Source: Methylocystis sp. IM3
GTDB taxonomy: Bacteria; Pseudomonadota; Alphaproteobacteria; Rhizobiales; Beijerinckiaceae
Assembly (NCBI RefSeq): GCF_038070105.1
Contig: NZ_JBBPBZ010000005.1
Span: 1-64,000 of the forward strand
Direction: 5' to 3'
Length of the DNA: 64,000 bases
The notes beneath the pieces were generated by a model that was not told the origin of the DNA, did no database searches, and saw only the letters and a program-made list of their open reading frames with translations. A program made the position numbers and the translations under genes. This document shows, piece by piece, positions 9,579 through 18,620 of the stretch; position 1 is the first letter of the stretch; the number at the start of each line of letters is the position of its first letter.

Positions 9579-10093
9579 CGGCCCCCCTTCCAATATGAGG
9601 CATTATCGTTGAACGCGCGCCGCAGCTCGTTGAGAGTGCGTTCGACGAGAAGGGACACTTCGCGAATTTCGGATAAGCTCGGTGGGAACTCCTCGTATCG
9701 CGCGTTCCGAGCATTCGCCGCACGCGCAATCTGGTCGATGTTCGCCCCGAGCCTATTGAGTTCGCGAGCAACAGCGCGCAGCGCGTCACGTTCGTCGGGC
9801 GAAAGCTGCACAGACGAACCCAATTGCGCGCGAACGAGGGCCACGATCCAGCCTGTCCGCGTCATACCGCGTTGATGCGCCACTTCGGCAAGCCGCCGCA
9901 TTTCGCTCTCTCGGAATCGCAAAGTGACCTTTTCGGGCCTGCCAATGGGCAAGGGAGCGGCGCCTGCCGTGCGCACGTCGAGCGCCTCAGTGATGAGGCG
10001 GCGCAAGAGCGCCGATTTGCCGCCCTCTGTCGCGGCAAGAGCCGCCAACCGCGCCGCTACGTCGTCGGGGATGCGGAGCGAGATCAAGGCCAA
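9575..10093 (-). CDS. MobC-like relaxosome accessory protein
   Basis: Two ribbon-helix-helix-like segments can be seen: an N-terminal one (LRIPDDVAARLAALAATEGG) and a second (VTLRFRESEMRRLAEVAHQR) followed by helices with the LNRLGANIDQIAR pattern typical of plasmid mobilisation relaxosome proteins. The frame stays open upstream to TTG 10135. TTG 10093 (MALISLRIPDD) is preferred because it sits at the domain boundary after GGGAGG and leaves the palindrome and nick-like sequence upstream non-coding. It would bind oriT and help the relaxase. The start is uncertain. Confidence 0.75.
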   Translation of the reverse strand: MALISLRIPDDVAARLAALAATEGGKSALLRRLITEALDVRTAGAAPLPIGRPEKVTLRFRESEMRRLAEVAHQRGMTRTGWIVALVRAQLGSSVQLSPDERDALRAVARELNRLGANIDQIARAANARNARYEEFPPSLSEIREVSLLVERTLNELRRAFNDNASYWKGGR

Positions 10094-10112
10094 CGGCCGC
10101 CTCCCGAACCCG

Positions 10113-10148
10113 GATGTATTACATCGCTGGCGCAAAGCCTATCCTGCA
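10113..10148. other. Candidate origin of transfer (oriT) with nick-like site
   Basis: Just upstream of the MobC-like gene lie a perfect palindrome GATGTATTACATC (10113-10125) and, 12 bases further, CCTATCCTGCA (10138-10148). The latter matches the YATCCTG-Y nick consensus of IncP oriT and Ti T-DNA borders, which are cut by VirD2/TraI-type relaxases. Palindrome plus nick site next to the relaxosome genes is the usual oriT layout. Nicking is inferred. Confidence 0.6.
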
Positions 10149-10241
10149 CTAGAACAACTTGAAGCGATCTCTTTTCGGTCAGCGGTCGATAGGAGCAATG
10201 TTTAGAGAAAAGTGCGCCTGGTGGCGACGTCAAACTGATCC

Positions 10242-11213
10242 TCAACATGACGCGATCTCCTCGATGCGTAGCTCGGAGACTGGAACCTCTTCGGTCTCGC
10301 CAGTTTCAAAAAAGCGCACGGCCGCAAAACGGCTGCCTTTGTTCGCTGGCCGATCGGTGAGCAAGCGACCTCCGCGACCGTCATGCTGCACCAGGATCGA
10401 AACGGGGGATTTGCCCCGGCGGGCGTCGCTCGGGCTGCGCGTACGTGATGAGCTCGAGCCCCGAGCGTCCTGTGCCGCCGGCGCATCGTTCACGGGAGCG
10501 TTCTTGAGGATCGCATCGGCGCATTCAGGTTGCACTGACGATTCCATAGCAGGCGCAAATGCCGGGTCACGCATCTCGCGCGCGACGCCGCGTGCTTGCG
10601 CGTCAGTGAAGCCATCCTGCGCTAAGCACAAGCGCTCGACGGCGTCCGGCCGGACGCGCCAGGCCTGGTAAAGCTCGTAGACAGCGCGGATCGAGGAGGT
10701 GTGGAGCTTCTCTTGCAGGAAGCCCGGCATTTTCGGAAGGACGGCAAAACGTGACACCCAATCCCGAGGCTTGCCGAGTTTGCGCGCAATGTCAGCCTGT
10801 TTCTCTCCCGCGTTGAGTTGCTCCAGGATGAAGGCGGCGATCTCGGCGGCCGCAAGGTCATCACGCTGGATGTTTTCGATAACCTGCGCGTAGCGATCGG
10901 ACGCGCTTCCCTCTTGGACGATCGCGGGAACGGCGTCGAGGCCGGCGAGCCGCGCTGCGCGGTATCGGCGCGCGCCCATGATGATCAGGTAACGCCCCGA
11001 AATCTCGCCGGGCCGGACCACAATGGGCTGCAAGATGCCCACGCGCCGGATCGAGTCCGCGAGTTGGGCAAGCTCATCTTGGTCGAAGGTGCGCCTTGGC
11101 TGCCCACTGTCTTCCTCGATCTGGGAGATCGGAAGGAGGAGAGGGCGGCCGGCCATGCCGGCGCCCTCAGCGGCCGCGTCGACGAGATCCTTGAAACTGA
11201 GATCGAGAGCCAT
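10242..11213 (-). CDS. parB: Plasmid partition protein ParB, KorB type
   Basis: The product has 323 residues. The N-terminal ParB/Srx domain (about 25-115) carries GQPRRTFDQDELAQLADSI, the GARRYRAARLAG motif and ENIQRDDL. A KorB-like helix-turn-helix follows (KQADIARKLGKPRDWVSRF). A variable linker leads to a C-terminal SH3-like dimerisation domain with VRFFETGETEEVPVSELRI. It starts 11 bases after the ParA stop with GAGGTCC as ribosome-binding site, giving the standard parAB order. It would bind centromere sites and, as KorB does, may repress promoters. Confidence 0.9.
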   Translation of the reverse strand: MALDLSFKDLVDAAAEGAGMAGRPLLLPISQIEEDSGQPRRTFDQDELAQLADSIRRVGILQPIVVRPGEISGRYLIIMGARRYRAARLAGLDAVPAIVQEGSASDRYAQVIENIQRDDLAAAEIAAFILEQLNAGEKQADIARKLGKPRDWVSRFAVLPKMPGFLQEKLHTSSIRAVYELYQAWRVRPDAVERLCLAQDGFTDAQARGVAREMRDPAFAPAMESSVQPECADAILKNAPVNDAPAAQDARGSSSSRTRSPSDARRGKSPVSILVQHDGRGGRLLTDRPANKGSRFAAVRFFETGETEEVPVSELRIEEIASC

Positions 11214-11224
11214 CTATTCGGACC

Positions 11225-11962
11225 TCAACCCAGACGCTCGGCGATGTTGGCCAACACCGCCCGAATTTCCCGGCCAGCCTCCTGGGCCGAGCGCCGCTTT
11301 AGCGCCCACACCGGCGCCCGCTCGGCGACCGCCTCCGCATAGCCGTCGCGCGCCACGATGTGGCCGGGAAACACGTATTTGCCGGCATCGCGCAGGAGCT
11401 GTTCGAGGTGCGCGCGCTGCCGCGGCGACTTGGTGTTAAAGAGTGACGGAAGAAGGCCGAGAAACGTTGCGTCGGATCGCCCGTATCGCTGTTGGACTCC
11501 AAGGAAGGTTTGCAGCAATCCCTTCACGCCTTTGACCGAGTAATCCTCGAGATAAATTGGGGAGACAACATGCGTGGCGGCGACAAGCGCGGCGACGCTG
11601 CGCAGCCCGAGAGACGGCGGCGTGTCGATGACGCATGCGTCAAAATGTTCGCCCGCCGCTAAGAGGTTCTGTCTCAGAGTCAGTATCGTGGAGGCGTCGC
11701 CGCGATCGACATCGGTCAATGAGGTGTCTGCTGGCGCAAGCGTCAGGCCGGCGCTGGCGCCGATCCGCGCCGAGGGCCTGAACAACTCTGCCGCCGAGGC
11801 ATTGCCTGCATGGCGCGCGAGCGTGTCGGTCGCGTTCCCTTGTGCGTCGAGATCGACGATCACCACCCGACGACCGTTTTCCGCTAGATACCAGGCGAGA
11901 TGCACTGCAAGTGTCGTCTTGCCGACGCCGCCCTTTTGGTTGTTGATCACGATTGTCTTCAT
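11225..11962 (-). CDS. parA: Partition ATPase ParA
   Basis: From ATG 11962 the 245-residue product begins at once with the deviant Walker A motif KGGVGKTT (residues about 9-16). Walker A' follows in VVIVDLDAQGNATDTLAR and Walker B in CVIDTPPSLGLRSV. The length is that of the short type Ib/IncC-like ParA without an N-terminal regulatory HTH. The open frame continues upstream for 52 codons, but that part lacks family similarity. It works with the ParB gene directly downstream to segregate the replicon. Confidence 0.9.
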   Translation of the reverse strand: MKTIVINNQKGGVGKTTLAVHLAWYLAENGRRVVIVDLDAQGNATDTLARHAGNASAAELFRPSARIGASAGLTLAPADTSLTDVDRGDASTILTLRQNLLAAGEHFDACVIDTPPSLGLRSVAALVAATHVVSPIYLEDYSVKGVKGLLQTFLGVQQRYGRSDATFLGLLPSLFNTKSPRQRAHLEQLLRDAGKYVFPGHIVARDGYAEAVAERAPVWALKRRSAQEAGREIRAVLANIAERLG

Positions 11963-12575
11963 GCGGCTGGTCGCCCTGAGTGGAACGCCGCTCTGGGCGA
12001 TCATCGAAACGGTGGTTTGAACCACGATCCTCGGCCGGGGTAATGACGTGACTCGTGATTGGAGTCGTCCTGTCACAATAGACAGGGCGTGAGGTCTTGC
12101 CGATAAATCCTCGTTCACACGGGACGTCGTGGTTGGGATTGACCTCTATTTTTTGAGAGGAATCGGGAACAACAAAAAGATTGGTCGCGTAGCTAGCCCA
12201 TTTTGCTCTCCTTCCAACGTGGTTCAAACCACGGGTCGATCGCGACCGGCGCGTGCGTGGCAGTCGCCAATTGGAGGCTTCTGCAGCTACGGGCGAGGGC
12301 ATGATCCAAACTACAGTGATTCGTGGATCCGCATGGCCGGCTGGGTATCAGGTCACGCGCTTCGACGCCGGGCCTCATGACGTCCGTGCCCAGGACGCTC
12401 TGCATTGTCAGCGCAGTCGTCGGAGCCGACGCAATCGTCCGTGTGCACACTAAAACGAGTCGGTCGACGACTGAGATTCTTGGTCTGGATAAGCTACTGG
12501 CTGTCGTGAGCTGAGTTTGTGCGCCCGCCGAAGCCTCGAACCAAGTAAGCTTCGTGGCGGCGATCTCGCGAAGGC
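11963..12575. other. Intergenic region upstream of parA
   Basis: About 610 bases hold no convincing gene on either strand. The region contains a CCTGTC/GACAGG inverted repeat with a 6-base loop at 12069-12086, about 105 bases before the parA start, which could be an operator or part of a centromere. I found no iteron array that would mark a replication origin. Confidence 0.4.
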
Positions 12576-12603
12576 GCCTCCGCCCGCTGCCGCGGGCGGA
12601 GGC
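12576..12603. terminator. Perfect 12-bp hairpin after the DUF736 gene
   Basis: GCCTCCGCCCGC pairs perfectly with GCGGGCGGAGGC around a TGCC loop, just after the stop of the minus-strand DUF736 gene. There is no clear T-run, so it is either a transcript-stabilising hairpin or an imperfect terminator. Confidence 0.5.
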
Positions 12604-12611
12604 CGGCGTGA

Positions 12612-12935
12612 TCATTCGCCGCTCGCCTTTCTGCCACGCGACCAGATCAGGCTGTAGCCGTCGCCATCCTCGTCGTCGAAGAGATTGGCGTAGATCGGGG
12701 CGGTGAAGCTCGGATCGTCGAGTTTGAGCGAGAGATAATCGCGGCCCTCAGCCGAGCGCTTCGGCCACGCGGCGCCGATTTCGGCGCGCCCGACGAATAC
12801 ACGGTGGCTTGGGGCGTTCTCGTTGGCGCGGCCCGTTTCCGGGAGGATGCGGACGCCGCGGGCTTGCACGCTGAGGGTGACGATTTCGCCCTGGAACTCG
12901 TTGCCGGACTTTTTGAAGGAACCGATGTTCGCCAT
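12612..12935 (-). CDS. DUF736 family protein
   Basis: The product has 107 residues starting MANIGSFKKSGNEFQGEIVTL. It is a close match to the DUF736 pattern, with a small beta-rich fold and the C-terminal stretch DYLSLKLDDPSFTAPIYANL. The start is set by CAGGAGATCATC before ATG. DUF736 genes are hallmark accessory genes of Rhizobiales plasmids and integrative elements, usually near DUF932, DUF2493 and ParB-like genes as here. The molecular function is unknown. Confidence 0.9.
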   Translation of the reverse strand: MANIGSFKKSGNEFQGEIVTLSVQARGVRILPETGRANENAPSHRVFVGRAEIGAAWPKRSAEGRDYLSLKLDDPSFTAPIYANLFDDEDGDGYSLIWSRGRKASGE

Positions 12936-13424
12936 GATGATCTCCTGTTGATCAGTTGTCTCGAGCCCACGACCATCGCGGCCTCGATGGCGCTTCGCAG
13001 ACGAAGGCGACCGCCGACGCACCCGAAGGGCCGCAGCAAAGCGGAGGACGGCGGGGAATCGGCTTTCTTGTCTCGCGAGGAATGGCGCCGCAGGCGTCAG
13101 GGGAGGAAAGTCGCTTCTACGCAGTTGCGTCTCAGGCGATCGAGGCGGAGCCGGCCTTCGGCCAGATGAAGCCAGGAGAGAGGCCGCTTTGGTCGTCCTG
13201 GGCAGGGACAGCGAACAGGTATGAGAGTTTGGCGCATCAACGGATATCCAAAGCTGCGGGGAACGCCGGACGATCGGAGCTGCATGTTCCGGCGCATCGC
13301 ATCCGCATTGAACTCGCGCGCGGGCGCGCCAGCCCGGTTGCGGAACCCCACGCTGGTTCGGCGGCCTACGCCATTCGCCGCGGAAGGCTTTTTGGATAGC
13401 TAACTTTGCTTTGCAACAACGCAC

Positions 13425-13751
13425 TTGCCGAGGCCATGGCACACTCAACCTCTGGCGGAGATCCATGGGGCGATAGAGCACGCGGAGGCACGCTGGGCAT
13501 GGCAGGCGCCGATCGGCCTTGCCCGCAAGGCAACCGCGCCTGATGGGAGCGTGCGGTGTGGTCCTTTCGACGAAAATCTGAGAGGTCCTTTGCCAGCGGC
13601 GCCGGCGTCAAAAAAACTGCTACGCCCGACGCGAGTCATTAGCATCGAAAAGATCAGCGCATCTGAAACGGGCTTTCTAATCATTCGCGAGGAATATGGG
13701 ACGGCCGGCGCTCTGGCAATTTCGCATAACGACGCAGCAGAGATGTTTTGA
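13425..13751 (+). CDS. Possible small protein of unknown function
   Basis: The frame of 108 codons is only partly convincing. The last 45 codons (TRVISIEKISASETGFLIIR and onward) have good coding character and end at a natural stop, while the first half is Ala/Arg-rich and may be non-coding. A shorter protein from an internal start is more likely. No family recognised. Confidence 0.3.
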   Translation: MPRPWHTQPLAEIHGAIEHAEARWAWQAPIGLARKATAPDGSVRCGPFDENLRGPLPAAPASKKLLRPTRVISIEKISASETGFLIIREEYGTAGALAISHNDAAEMF

Positions 13752-13929
13752 CGCCCGTCAAAAATCTGATGCCTGATGCAGCCGCAGCGAAGACGAAACA
13801 ATTCCTGCGTTGGAGGGAGAGGCGTCCAAAGGAACGCATTCTGCTGTGTTTTTATAACGGCGCAAGGAAACGATCAGCCGCTTCAAGGAAAGGAGGAAGT
13901 GCCGATAGAAATAGAGATGAAGGCGGCGC

Positions 13930-14868
13930 TCATGCGACGCCATCCTCGAACTTCCACACCGGGATGCCGAGTTTACGCGCCTTGTCGGCAAGATTGGCGG
14001 AGACGCCCGAACCGGGAAAGACGATGACGCCGATGGGGAGCGTTTCGAGGATCTGATCGTTGCGCTTAAAGGGCGCTGCCTTGGCGTAGCGGGCCCAGTC
14101 CGGCTTAAACGCGATCTGCGAGACTTTGCGAGCATTCGCCCAACAAGAGGCGATGAGCTCCGCTCCCTTAGGCGAACCGCCGTGCAACAGCACCATGTCG
14201 GGATGTTTCGCGCGCGCCTTGTCCAGGCGATCCCAGATCGCGCGATGGTCGTTGAAGTCGAGCCCTCCGGTGAAGGCGATCCGCGGCCCGGCCGGAAGGA
14301 GAGGCTCGGAGTCGACGCGGCGCTTGGCGGCGAGAAAATCGCGGCTGTCGATCATGGCGGCCGTCAAGGAGCGATGGGTGACCTTCGAGCCGGTGCGGGG
14401 GCGCCAGGATGAGCCAGTGTGCAACTCGAAGGCGTCGGCGGCCTGGTCGCGGAAGAGCTCCAAACTGTCGCGCCGTTCGAGCAGCGTTTGCCCTTCGCAG
14501 ATCAGGCGCTCCAGCTCTACCGAGCGGATTTCCGAGCCGTCCTGTTCCTTTTGGCTGCGCCGCTGCGCCTGCTCATTGTCGTCGAGGTCGCGCTCGACGC
14601 GAAGGACCGCCCGGTGGAAGAGGTTGACCGTCGACCAGAGCAGTTCCTCGAGATCGGGCTCGAGGCGCGTGTCAGTCAACGTCGCGAGGAGGGCGTCGAA
14701 GATGTCGGAGACGGCGCCGGTGATCGCGGAGGCGTCGGGCAGCGGCCGGGGGTCAGGCTCGTCGTGGAAGGGCCGATAGCCATAGAGTTGAAGTTCGGCG
14801 AGAACGCGCTCGGTTGAGGAAGCGACGGGCTTTGTCCCGATGCCTTGGTTGTCGTGATTTGTCGTCAT
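13930..14868 (-). CDS. DUF2493 (SLOG-superfamily) protein
   Basis: The product has 312 residues from ATG 14868 (GGAGAGCGACA upstream). The first 170 residues are a helical, Arg/Glu-rich region. The C-terminal part (about 195-310) is DUF2493, a Rossmann-like SLOG nucleotide-binding fold with IAFTGGLDFNDHRAIWDRL, LLHGGSPKGAELIASCWA and VIVFPGSGVSANLADKARK. SLOG proteins sense or bind nucleotide-type ligands. The plasmid-borne DUF2493 members are conserved but uncharacterised. It sits in the DUF736/Toprim/ParB-like backbone block. Confidence 0.85.
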   Translation of the reverse strand: MTTNHDNQGIGTKPVASSTERVLAELQLYGYRPFHDEPDPRPLPDASAITGAVSDIFDALLATLTDTRLEPDLEELLWSTVNLFHRAVLRVERDLDDNEQAQRRSQKEQDGSEIRSVELERLICEGQTLLERRDSLELFRDQAADAFELHTGSSWRPRTGSKVTHRSLTAAMIDSRDFLAAKRRVDSEPLLPAGPRIAFTGGLDFNDHRAIWDRLDKARAKHPDMVLLHGGSPKGAELIASCWANARKVSQIAFKPDWARYAKAAPFKRNDQILETLPIGVIVFPGSGVSANLADKARKLGIPVWKFEDGVA

Positions 14869-15165
14869 TGTCGCTCTCCTTCGTCGGATCGGCCGCGACC
14901 CTCGCGGCCTTCGTGGCGACAAAAGGCGGCGGGCGGGACCGGCTGGCACCGGGGCGCGCAGCGACCGGCCGCAGCGTAGCGAAGGATGGCGAAGCGCCGG
15001 CTATTTTGGCTCGCGCTGTAAAGCGCCCGCAGGGCGCGACGGAAAATAGCCGGCCGCAGCCATTGCCCAAGCCGGCGCGCCCGACGCAAGGGTCGCCCTC
15101 TCAGAAGGCCGGGACGCGGCAGGCTCCGATAAGGAAAAAAGACGATTGACACAGTCGCGCGAGGG
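14869..15165. other. Intergenic region with long inverted repeat
   Basis: No gene is supported in these roughly 300 bases. They contain an 11-base perfect inverted repeat, CCGGCTATTTT (14997-15007) and AAAATAGCCGG (15043-15053), enclosing 35 bases that include GCGC-rich self-complementary sequence. It could fold as an RNA or be a protein-binding site. Confidence 0.4.
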
Positions 15166-15201
15166 CCGGGTCTTGGGCGCCTGCTCATGCGCAAGACCCG
15201 G
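15166..15201 (-). terminator. Hairpin after the Toprim gene
   Basis: CCGGGTCTTG pairs perfectly with CAAGACCCGG around a 16-base loop and begins at the base next to the Toprim gene stop. It lacks a T-run, so its action as a terminator is uncertain. Confidence 0.45.
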
Positions 15202-16245
15202 TCACGGCGACAGCCTCATGAACCTGTCAACGTCCTGAGGCGCGAGTTGGCCTCTGAGCGCCGCGTGCAGCCCTTGTTCGCCAGCGCGGCGCAAATCGTC
15301 GTTCAAATCGCCCTGTTCGGGTGTGAGGGTGATCGCCTCGATCCCCTCGGCGGTCGCGCGGTCGATAAGGCTCGCCGAAGCCCTTTCGCCGGCGGGGTCG
15401 TTGTCGCGCAGGACATAGAGGCGTCGCAGTCCCGTGGGGAACAGGATCGCCGCGAGATGCGCGGAAGAGAGCGCCGCGATCATCGGCATGCCCGGAAGAA
15501 GACATCGAACCGAGAGCACGGTTTCGATCCCTTCGCCAGCCGCCATAACGTCGAGCGGCGCGCCAAAACGGACGCCATTGCCGAGGAGTTCCCCCATGGC
15601 GCGTCGTGGGGAGCCGACCGGCGCCTTGCCGCGCCCCGACCTGTCGAGCCATGTGCGATGCACGCCGGTGATCTTGCCCTCGAGGTCGGTGACCGCCGCA
15701 ATCATCGCGGGCCAGGTTTCAGGGGCCGACCCGTCCCCGGATCGGTAGTAGCAGCGTGGATGAAAACGGAGGCTTTCGAGATTCCGTGGCGTTGCGATCC
15801 CCCGATGATGCAAATAGCGCTCCGCCAATGTGCCTCCGATCGGCCGTGACATGGCAAACAGGCGGCGCGCCGAATCCGGAGAGCCTGTCGGCCGCTCTCT
15901 GCGATCGAGCCTCTGCTTCGGCCGTGGATCAGCGCGTGGCAGGCTGAGGAATCGCCGCGCTTCGTCGAGAACGTCGGAGAAATCAGTCAACCCGACGCTT
16001 TCGCGGATGACGTCAAGGAGGTCGCCATATTCGCCCGAGGCCGCATCGGTCCAATGCCCGGCGGCGCCCTTGCCGCTCTCCGGACCCATCAACCGGACGA
16101 ACAGGCTGCGGCCCGGCGTATTGCGGGCGTCGCCAACAATCCAATAACGGCCATGGCGACGGCCGTTCGACAAATAGTATCGGCAGACCGCCTCGGCATC
16201 CTGCGCAAGGCGGCGCGACAAATCCGACGCAACTGAACCCGACAT
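15202..16245 (-). CDS. Toprim-domain primase-like protein
   Basis: The product has 347 residues. ATG 16245 is chosen because TTGGAGGCGATTCC precedes it; the frame is open further upstream but overlaps the next gene's terminator. The N-terminal part (1-90) resembles plasmid primase-like DUF7146 proteins. The C-terminal Toprim domain (about 235-335) shows the acidic motif AAGEGIETVLS and the DxD-type motif YVLRDNDPAGERA. Proteins of this family occur on Rhizobiales plasmids and phages and probably prime DNA or handle single strands after transfer. It lies between the DUF2493 and ParB-like genes, all on one strand. Confidence 0.8.
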   Translation of the reverse strand: MSGSVASDLSRRLAQDAEAVCRYYLSNGRRHGRYWIVGDARNTPGRSLFVRLMGPESGKGAAGHWTDAASGEYGDLLDVIRESVGLTDFSDVLDEARRFLSLPRADPRPKQRLDRRERPTGSPDSARRLFAMSRPIGGTLAERYLHHRGIATPRNLESLRFHPRCYYRSGDGSAPETWPAMIAAVTDLEGKITGVHRTWLDRSGRGKAPVGSPRRAMGELLGNGVRFGAPLDVMAAGEGIETVLSVRCLLPGMPMIAALSSAHLAAILFPTGLRRLYVLRDNDPAGERASASLIDRATAEGIEAITLTPEQGDLNDDLRRAGEQGLHAALRGQLAPQDVDRFMRLSP

Positions 16246-16260
16246 GGAATCGCCTCCAAC

Positions 16261-16296
16261 AAAAAAAGGGCCCGCCATTTCTGGCGAGCCCATGCG
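16261..16296 (-). terminator. Rho-independent terminator of the large ParB-like gene
   Basis: On the minus strand GGGCTCGCCA pairs with TGGCGGGCCC around GAAA and is followed by seven T residues. It starts about 20 bases after the stop codon of the gene ending at 16316 and separates it from the Toprim gene. Confidence 0.85.
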
Positions 16297-16315
16297 CAGT
16301 TGACCTTTTGGAGGT

Positions 16316-18454
16316 CTACTCGGCGGCGATGCTTTGAGCGTCGTCGACCGGCGCCGGCTCGGCATCCTCATCAGACGAGACAATTTCGTCGAAGGCGGGG
16401 TCACCTTCCGCCGCCGCGCCTTCTTCGACTGCGGCCGCTTCCTCCGGCGCCGAAAGAGAACTCCCTTCCAATGCGGCCTGCGACCCATGGCCCGGGGTCC
16501 GCAGCGGCTCGGGCAGCCAGCCCGCGCCAGTCAGAAGCGTTTCCGCCTCGCGCGCCATTTCGCCCTTCTTGAGCGTCTCGATCCCTCGGGCGACATCGGC
16601 GCCTTTCGCCTCGCGCACTGCCTGAATGATGCGCGCCTTGGTGACGCGGCCGAGGAAATTGTCGACCGTGGGCGTCCAGCTCGTCGCGACGACGTCGAGA
16701 GAGAGCGTCGAGGCGAGACGGTCGGCATGGGCGATCGCCCGCGGGCGGCGGCTCCAGGGCTCGTGCACGGCGTTTAGGGTCAACGAGACGCAATGCGCGA
16801 ACAGACGCTGGCGCGTATCAACGTCGAAGGTCGCCAAGACGTCCCACAGGTCCTGCGGCTCCGCCGGCAACTGCCGGGACCAGTCGAGATGGCGGACGTC
16901 GACCTTATCGGCGAGCGGCGTGTCGGAGAGCCCCGGCGCCTGGGCGCCGAAGGAGACGTTCTTGGCGTCGATCTCGAGACAGGTGTCCACGGCATAGCGA
17001 TAGAATAGCCGCAGGCAAATGGCGTGGAGGGCGGCAAGAAACGCGATCGTCGGATCTCTGCCCACCGCCTCGCGCAGCGCCAGGGTGCGATAGGCGGTCA
17101 ACTCAGTGAGCAATTTGTCGGGCAGGGGCCTCAACCCCTCATCCTCCTCGTCCGCAACGACTCCGGATTGCCCGGTTTCGCCATTGTCGGGTGCGAATGA
17201 GGAGGCCAGCGACGAACGCATCGCATAGGCTTCCCCCGCCTCGGTCACGACCTCAGGCGTCTCCGGCTCTTCGATTGGCGCCTCGTCCTCCGGCCGCACG
17301 TAGCCCCGCTCGACCCGAAGACGCCCCTCGCCGTCGATGCTGACAAAAACGCCAGCGCGGGCGATCTCCTCAGGGGCATAGAGAACCGGGCGATCCTCGA
17401 ACGCTTCGAGGGCCGCCTCAATCCCGGCGAGACGCGCGTCGACGTCCTCCGGGATTTCTTCCGACTCCGAATAGGTCGCCTCCAGGTGTTCGGCTTCGTT
17501 CCGAAGCGCCTCGCGGGCCGCCGCTTCCTCCTCGGTCAAAGGCTGGCGTTCGCCTTGAAGATGGCGAAGCCCATAGGTGTGGCCGTAAGGGAAGTCGATC
17601 GCCGTCTCGACCCATTTCCAGCCCTCCGCCCGAAGGGGCTCGGCGTCGCGCGCCAGTTTCTCGGCGACGAGCCGTTCCAGCAGCGGAACGTCCTGGAGCC
17701 AACCGCCGTCGTCGCTTTGGAAGAGGTCGCGCATGATGGGACCGCCAGCGGCCTTGTAGTCCTCGGCCGCATACAGTCCCCGCTTATCCGACGCCCGCAC
17801 AGTGTCCTCGGTGAGAAGCCGGCGGATCTGATAGGCTTCCTTGTTGTAGGAGCGCTGGATCGCCTCCCAGACCTGCTCCTGGCGCTCATGGTCGGGATTG
17901 ACCGTGAAGACCATCAGCTGGTCGAGGGTCATGCCGTCGTCGGCATAGACATCGAGGAGCTTGGGCGACACGGAAGCTAGCCTCAGCCGCTGCTTGACGA
18001 CGGCGACGCTGACGAAGAAGGCGGCAGCGATCTCCTCCTCGCTACTCCCTTTCTCGCGCAGGGTCAGGAACGCGCGGAACTGATCGAGCGGATGCAGCGG
18101 CGCGCGCTGGACGTTTTCGGCAAGACTGTCTTCCTCGGCGATTCCGTCTGTTCGCACGACGCAAGGGATCAGGGCGTTGCGGGCGAGACGCTTCTGCTTC
18201 ACCAGAAGCTCGAGCGCGCGGTAGCGGCGCCCGCCCGCGGGGATTTCGAACATGCCGGTCTCGGCGCCTTGATCATCGACCACCGGCCGCACGGTGATGC
18301 TCTGCAGCAGTGTGCGGCGGGCGATGTCTTCCGCGAGTTCTTCGATCGAGACGCCCGCCTTGATCCGTCGCACATTAGACTGGGATAGCACGAGCTTGCT
18401 GAACGGAATATCCCGCGAGGCGCTCAACTGAATTTTCTGCACCGACTTGGTCAT
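16316..18454 (-). CDS. Large ParB/RepB-family protein (712 residues)
   Basis: Residues about 10-120 form a ParB N-terminal nuclease-like domain, with SQSNVRRIKAGVSIEELAED, the AGGRRYRALELL motif and ENVQRAPLHPLDQFRAF. A helix-turn-helix follows (SEEEIAAAFFVSVAVVKQRL). The remainder is an acidic, variable 500-residue region with a C-terminal helical domain. The start has GGAGTTAAAGACT before ATG. It is far longer than ordinary ParB and belongs to the plasmid-specific class found next to DUF932 and DUF736 genes in Rhizobiales. A second, ordinary parAB pair in this window suggests this one has a different job. Confidence 0.85.
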   Translation of the reverse strand: MTKSVQKIQLSASRDIPFSKLVLSQSNVRRIKAGVSIEELAEDIARRTLLQSITVRPVVDDQGAETGMFEIPAGGRRYRALELLVKQKRLARNALIPCVVRTDGIAEEDSLAENVQRAPLHPLDQFRAFLTLREKGSSEEEIAAAFFVSVAVVKQRLRLASVSPKLLDVYADDGMTLDQLMVFTVNPDHERQEQVWEAIQRSYNKEAYQIRRLLTEDTVRASDKRGLYAAEDYKAAGGPIMRDLFQSDDGGWLQDVPLLERLVAEKLARDAEPLRAEGWKWVETAIDFPYGHTYGLRHLQGERQPLTEEEAAAREALRNEAEHLEATYSESEEIPEDVDARLAGIEAALEAFEDRPVLYAPEEIARAGVFVSIDGEGRLRVERGYVRPEDEAPIEEPETPEVVTEAGEAYAMRSSLASSFAPDNGETGQSGVVADEEDEGLRPLPDKLLTELTAYRTLALREAVGRDPTIAFLAALHAICLRLFYRYAVDTCLEIDAKNVSFGAQAPGLSDTPLADKVDVRHLDWSRQLPAEPQDLWDVLATFDVDTRQRLFAHCVSLTLNAVHEPWSRRPRAIAHADRLASTLSLDVVATSWTPTVDNFLGRVTKARIIQAVREAKGADVARGIETLKKGEMAREAETLLTGAGWLPEPLRTPGHGSQAALEGSSLSAPEEAAAVEEGAAAEGDPAFDEIVSSDEDAEPAPVDDAQSIAAE

Positions 18455-18620
18455 AGTCTTTAACTCCGCGACGGGCGCCCGAGAACCTCCTTCTCGAGCT
18501 CCACCCCGTCACGAAGCGCAGCGCCGCCCTCTAACTTTGAGGACGACGCCGCAAAAACTCAATCGGACAAGGAGCCGCCGAGACAGCTGCAGGCTGCGTG
18601 CTCTGCCGCAACAGCAAATA

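Noticed and set aside
11963..12118. N-terminal extension of ParA to 12118
   Set aside because: The extra 52 codons have no ParA similarity; the deviant Walker A motif begins right after ATG 11962 as in short ParA proteins.
14814..15149. 111-codon plus-strand ORF
   Set aside because: It starts inside the minus-strand DUF2493 gene, lacks a ribosome-binding site, and covers the inverted-repeat region with low-complexity Ala/Arg/Pro sequence.
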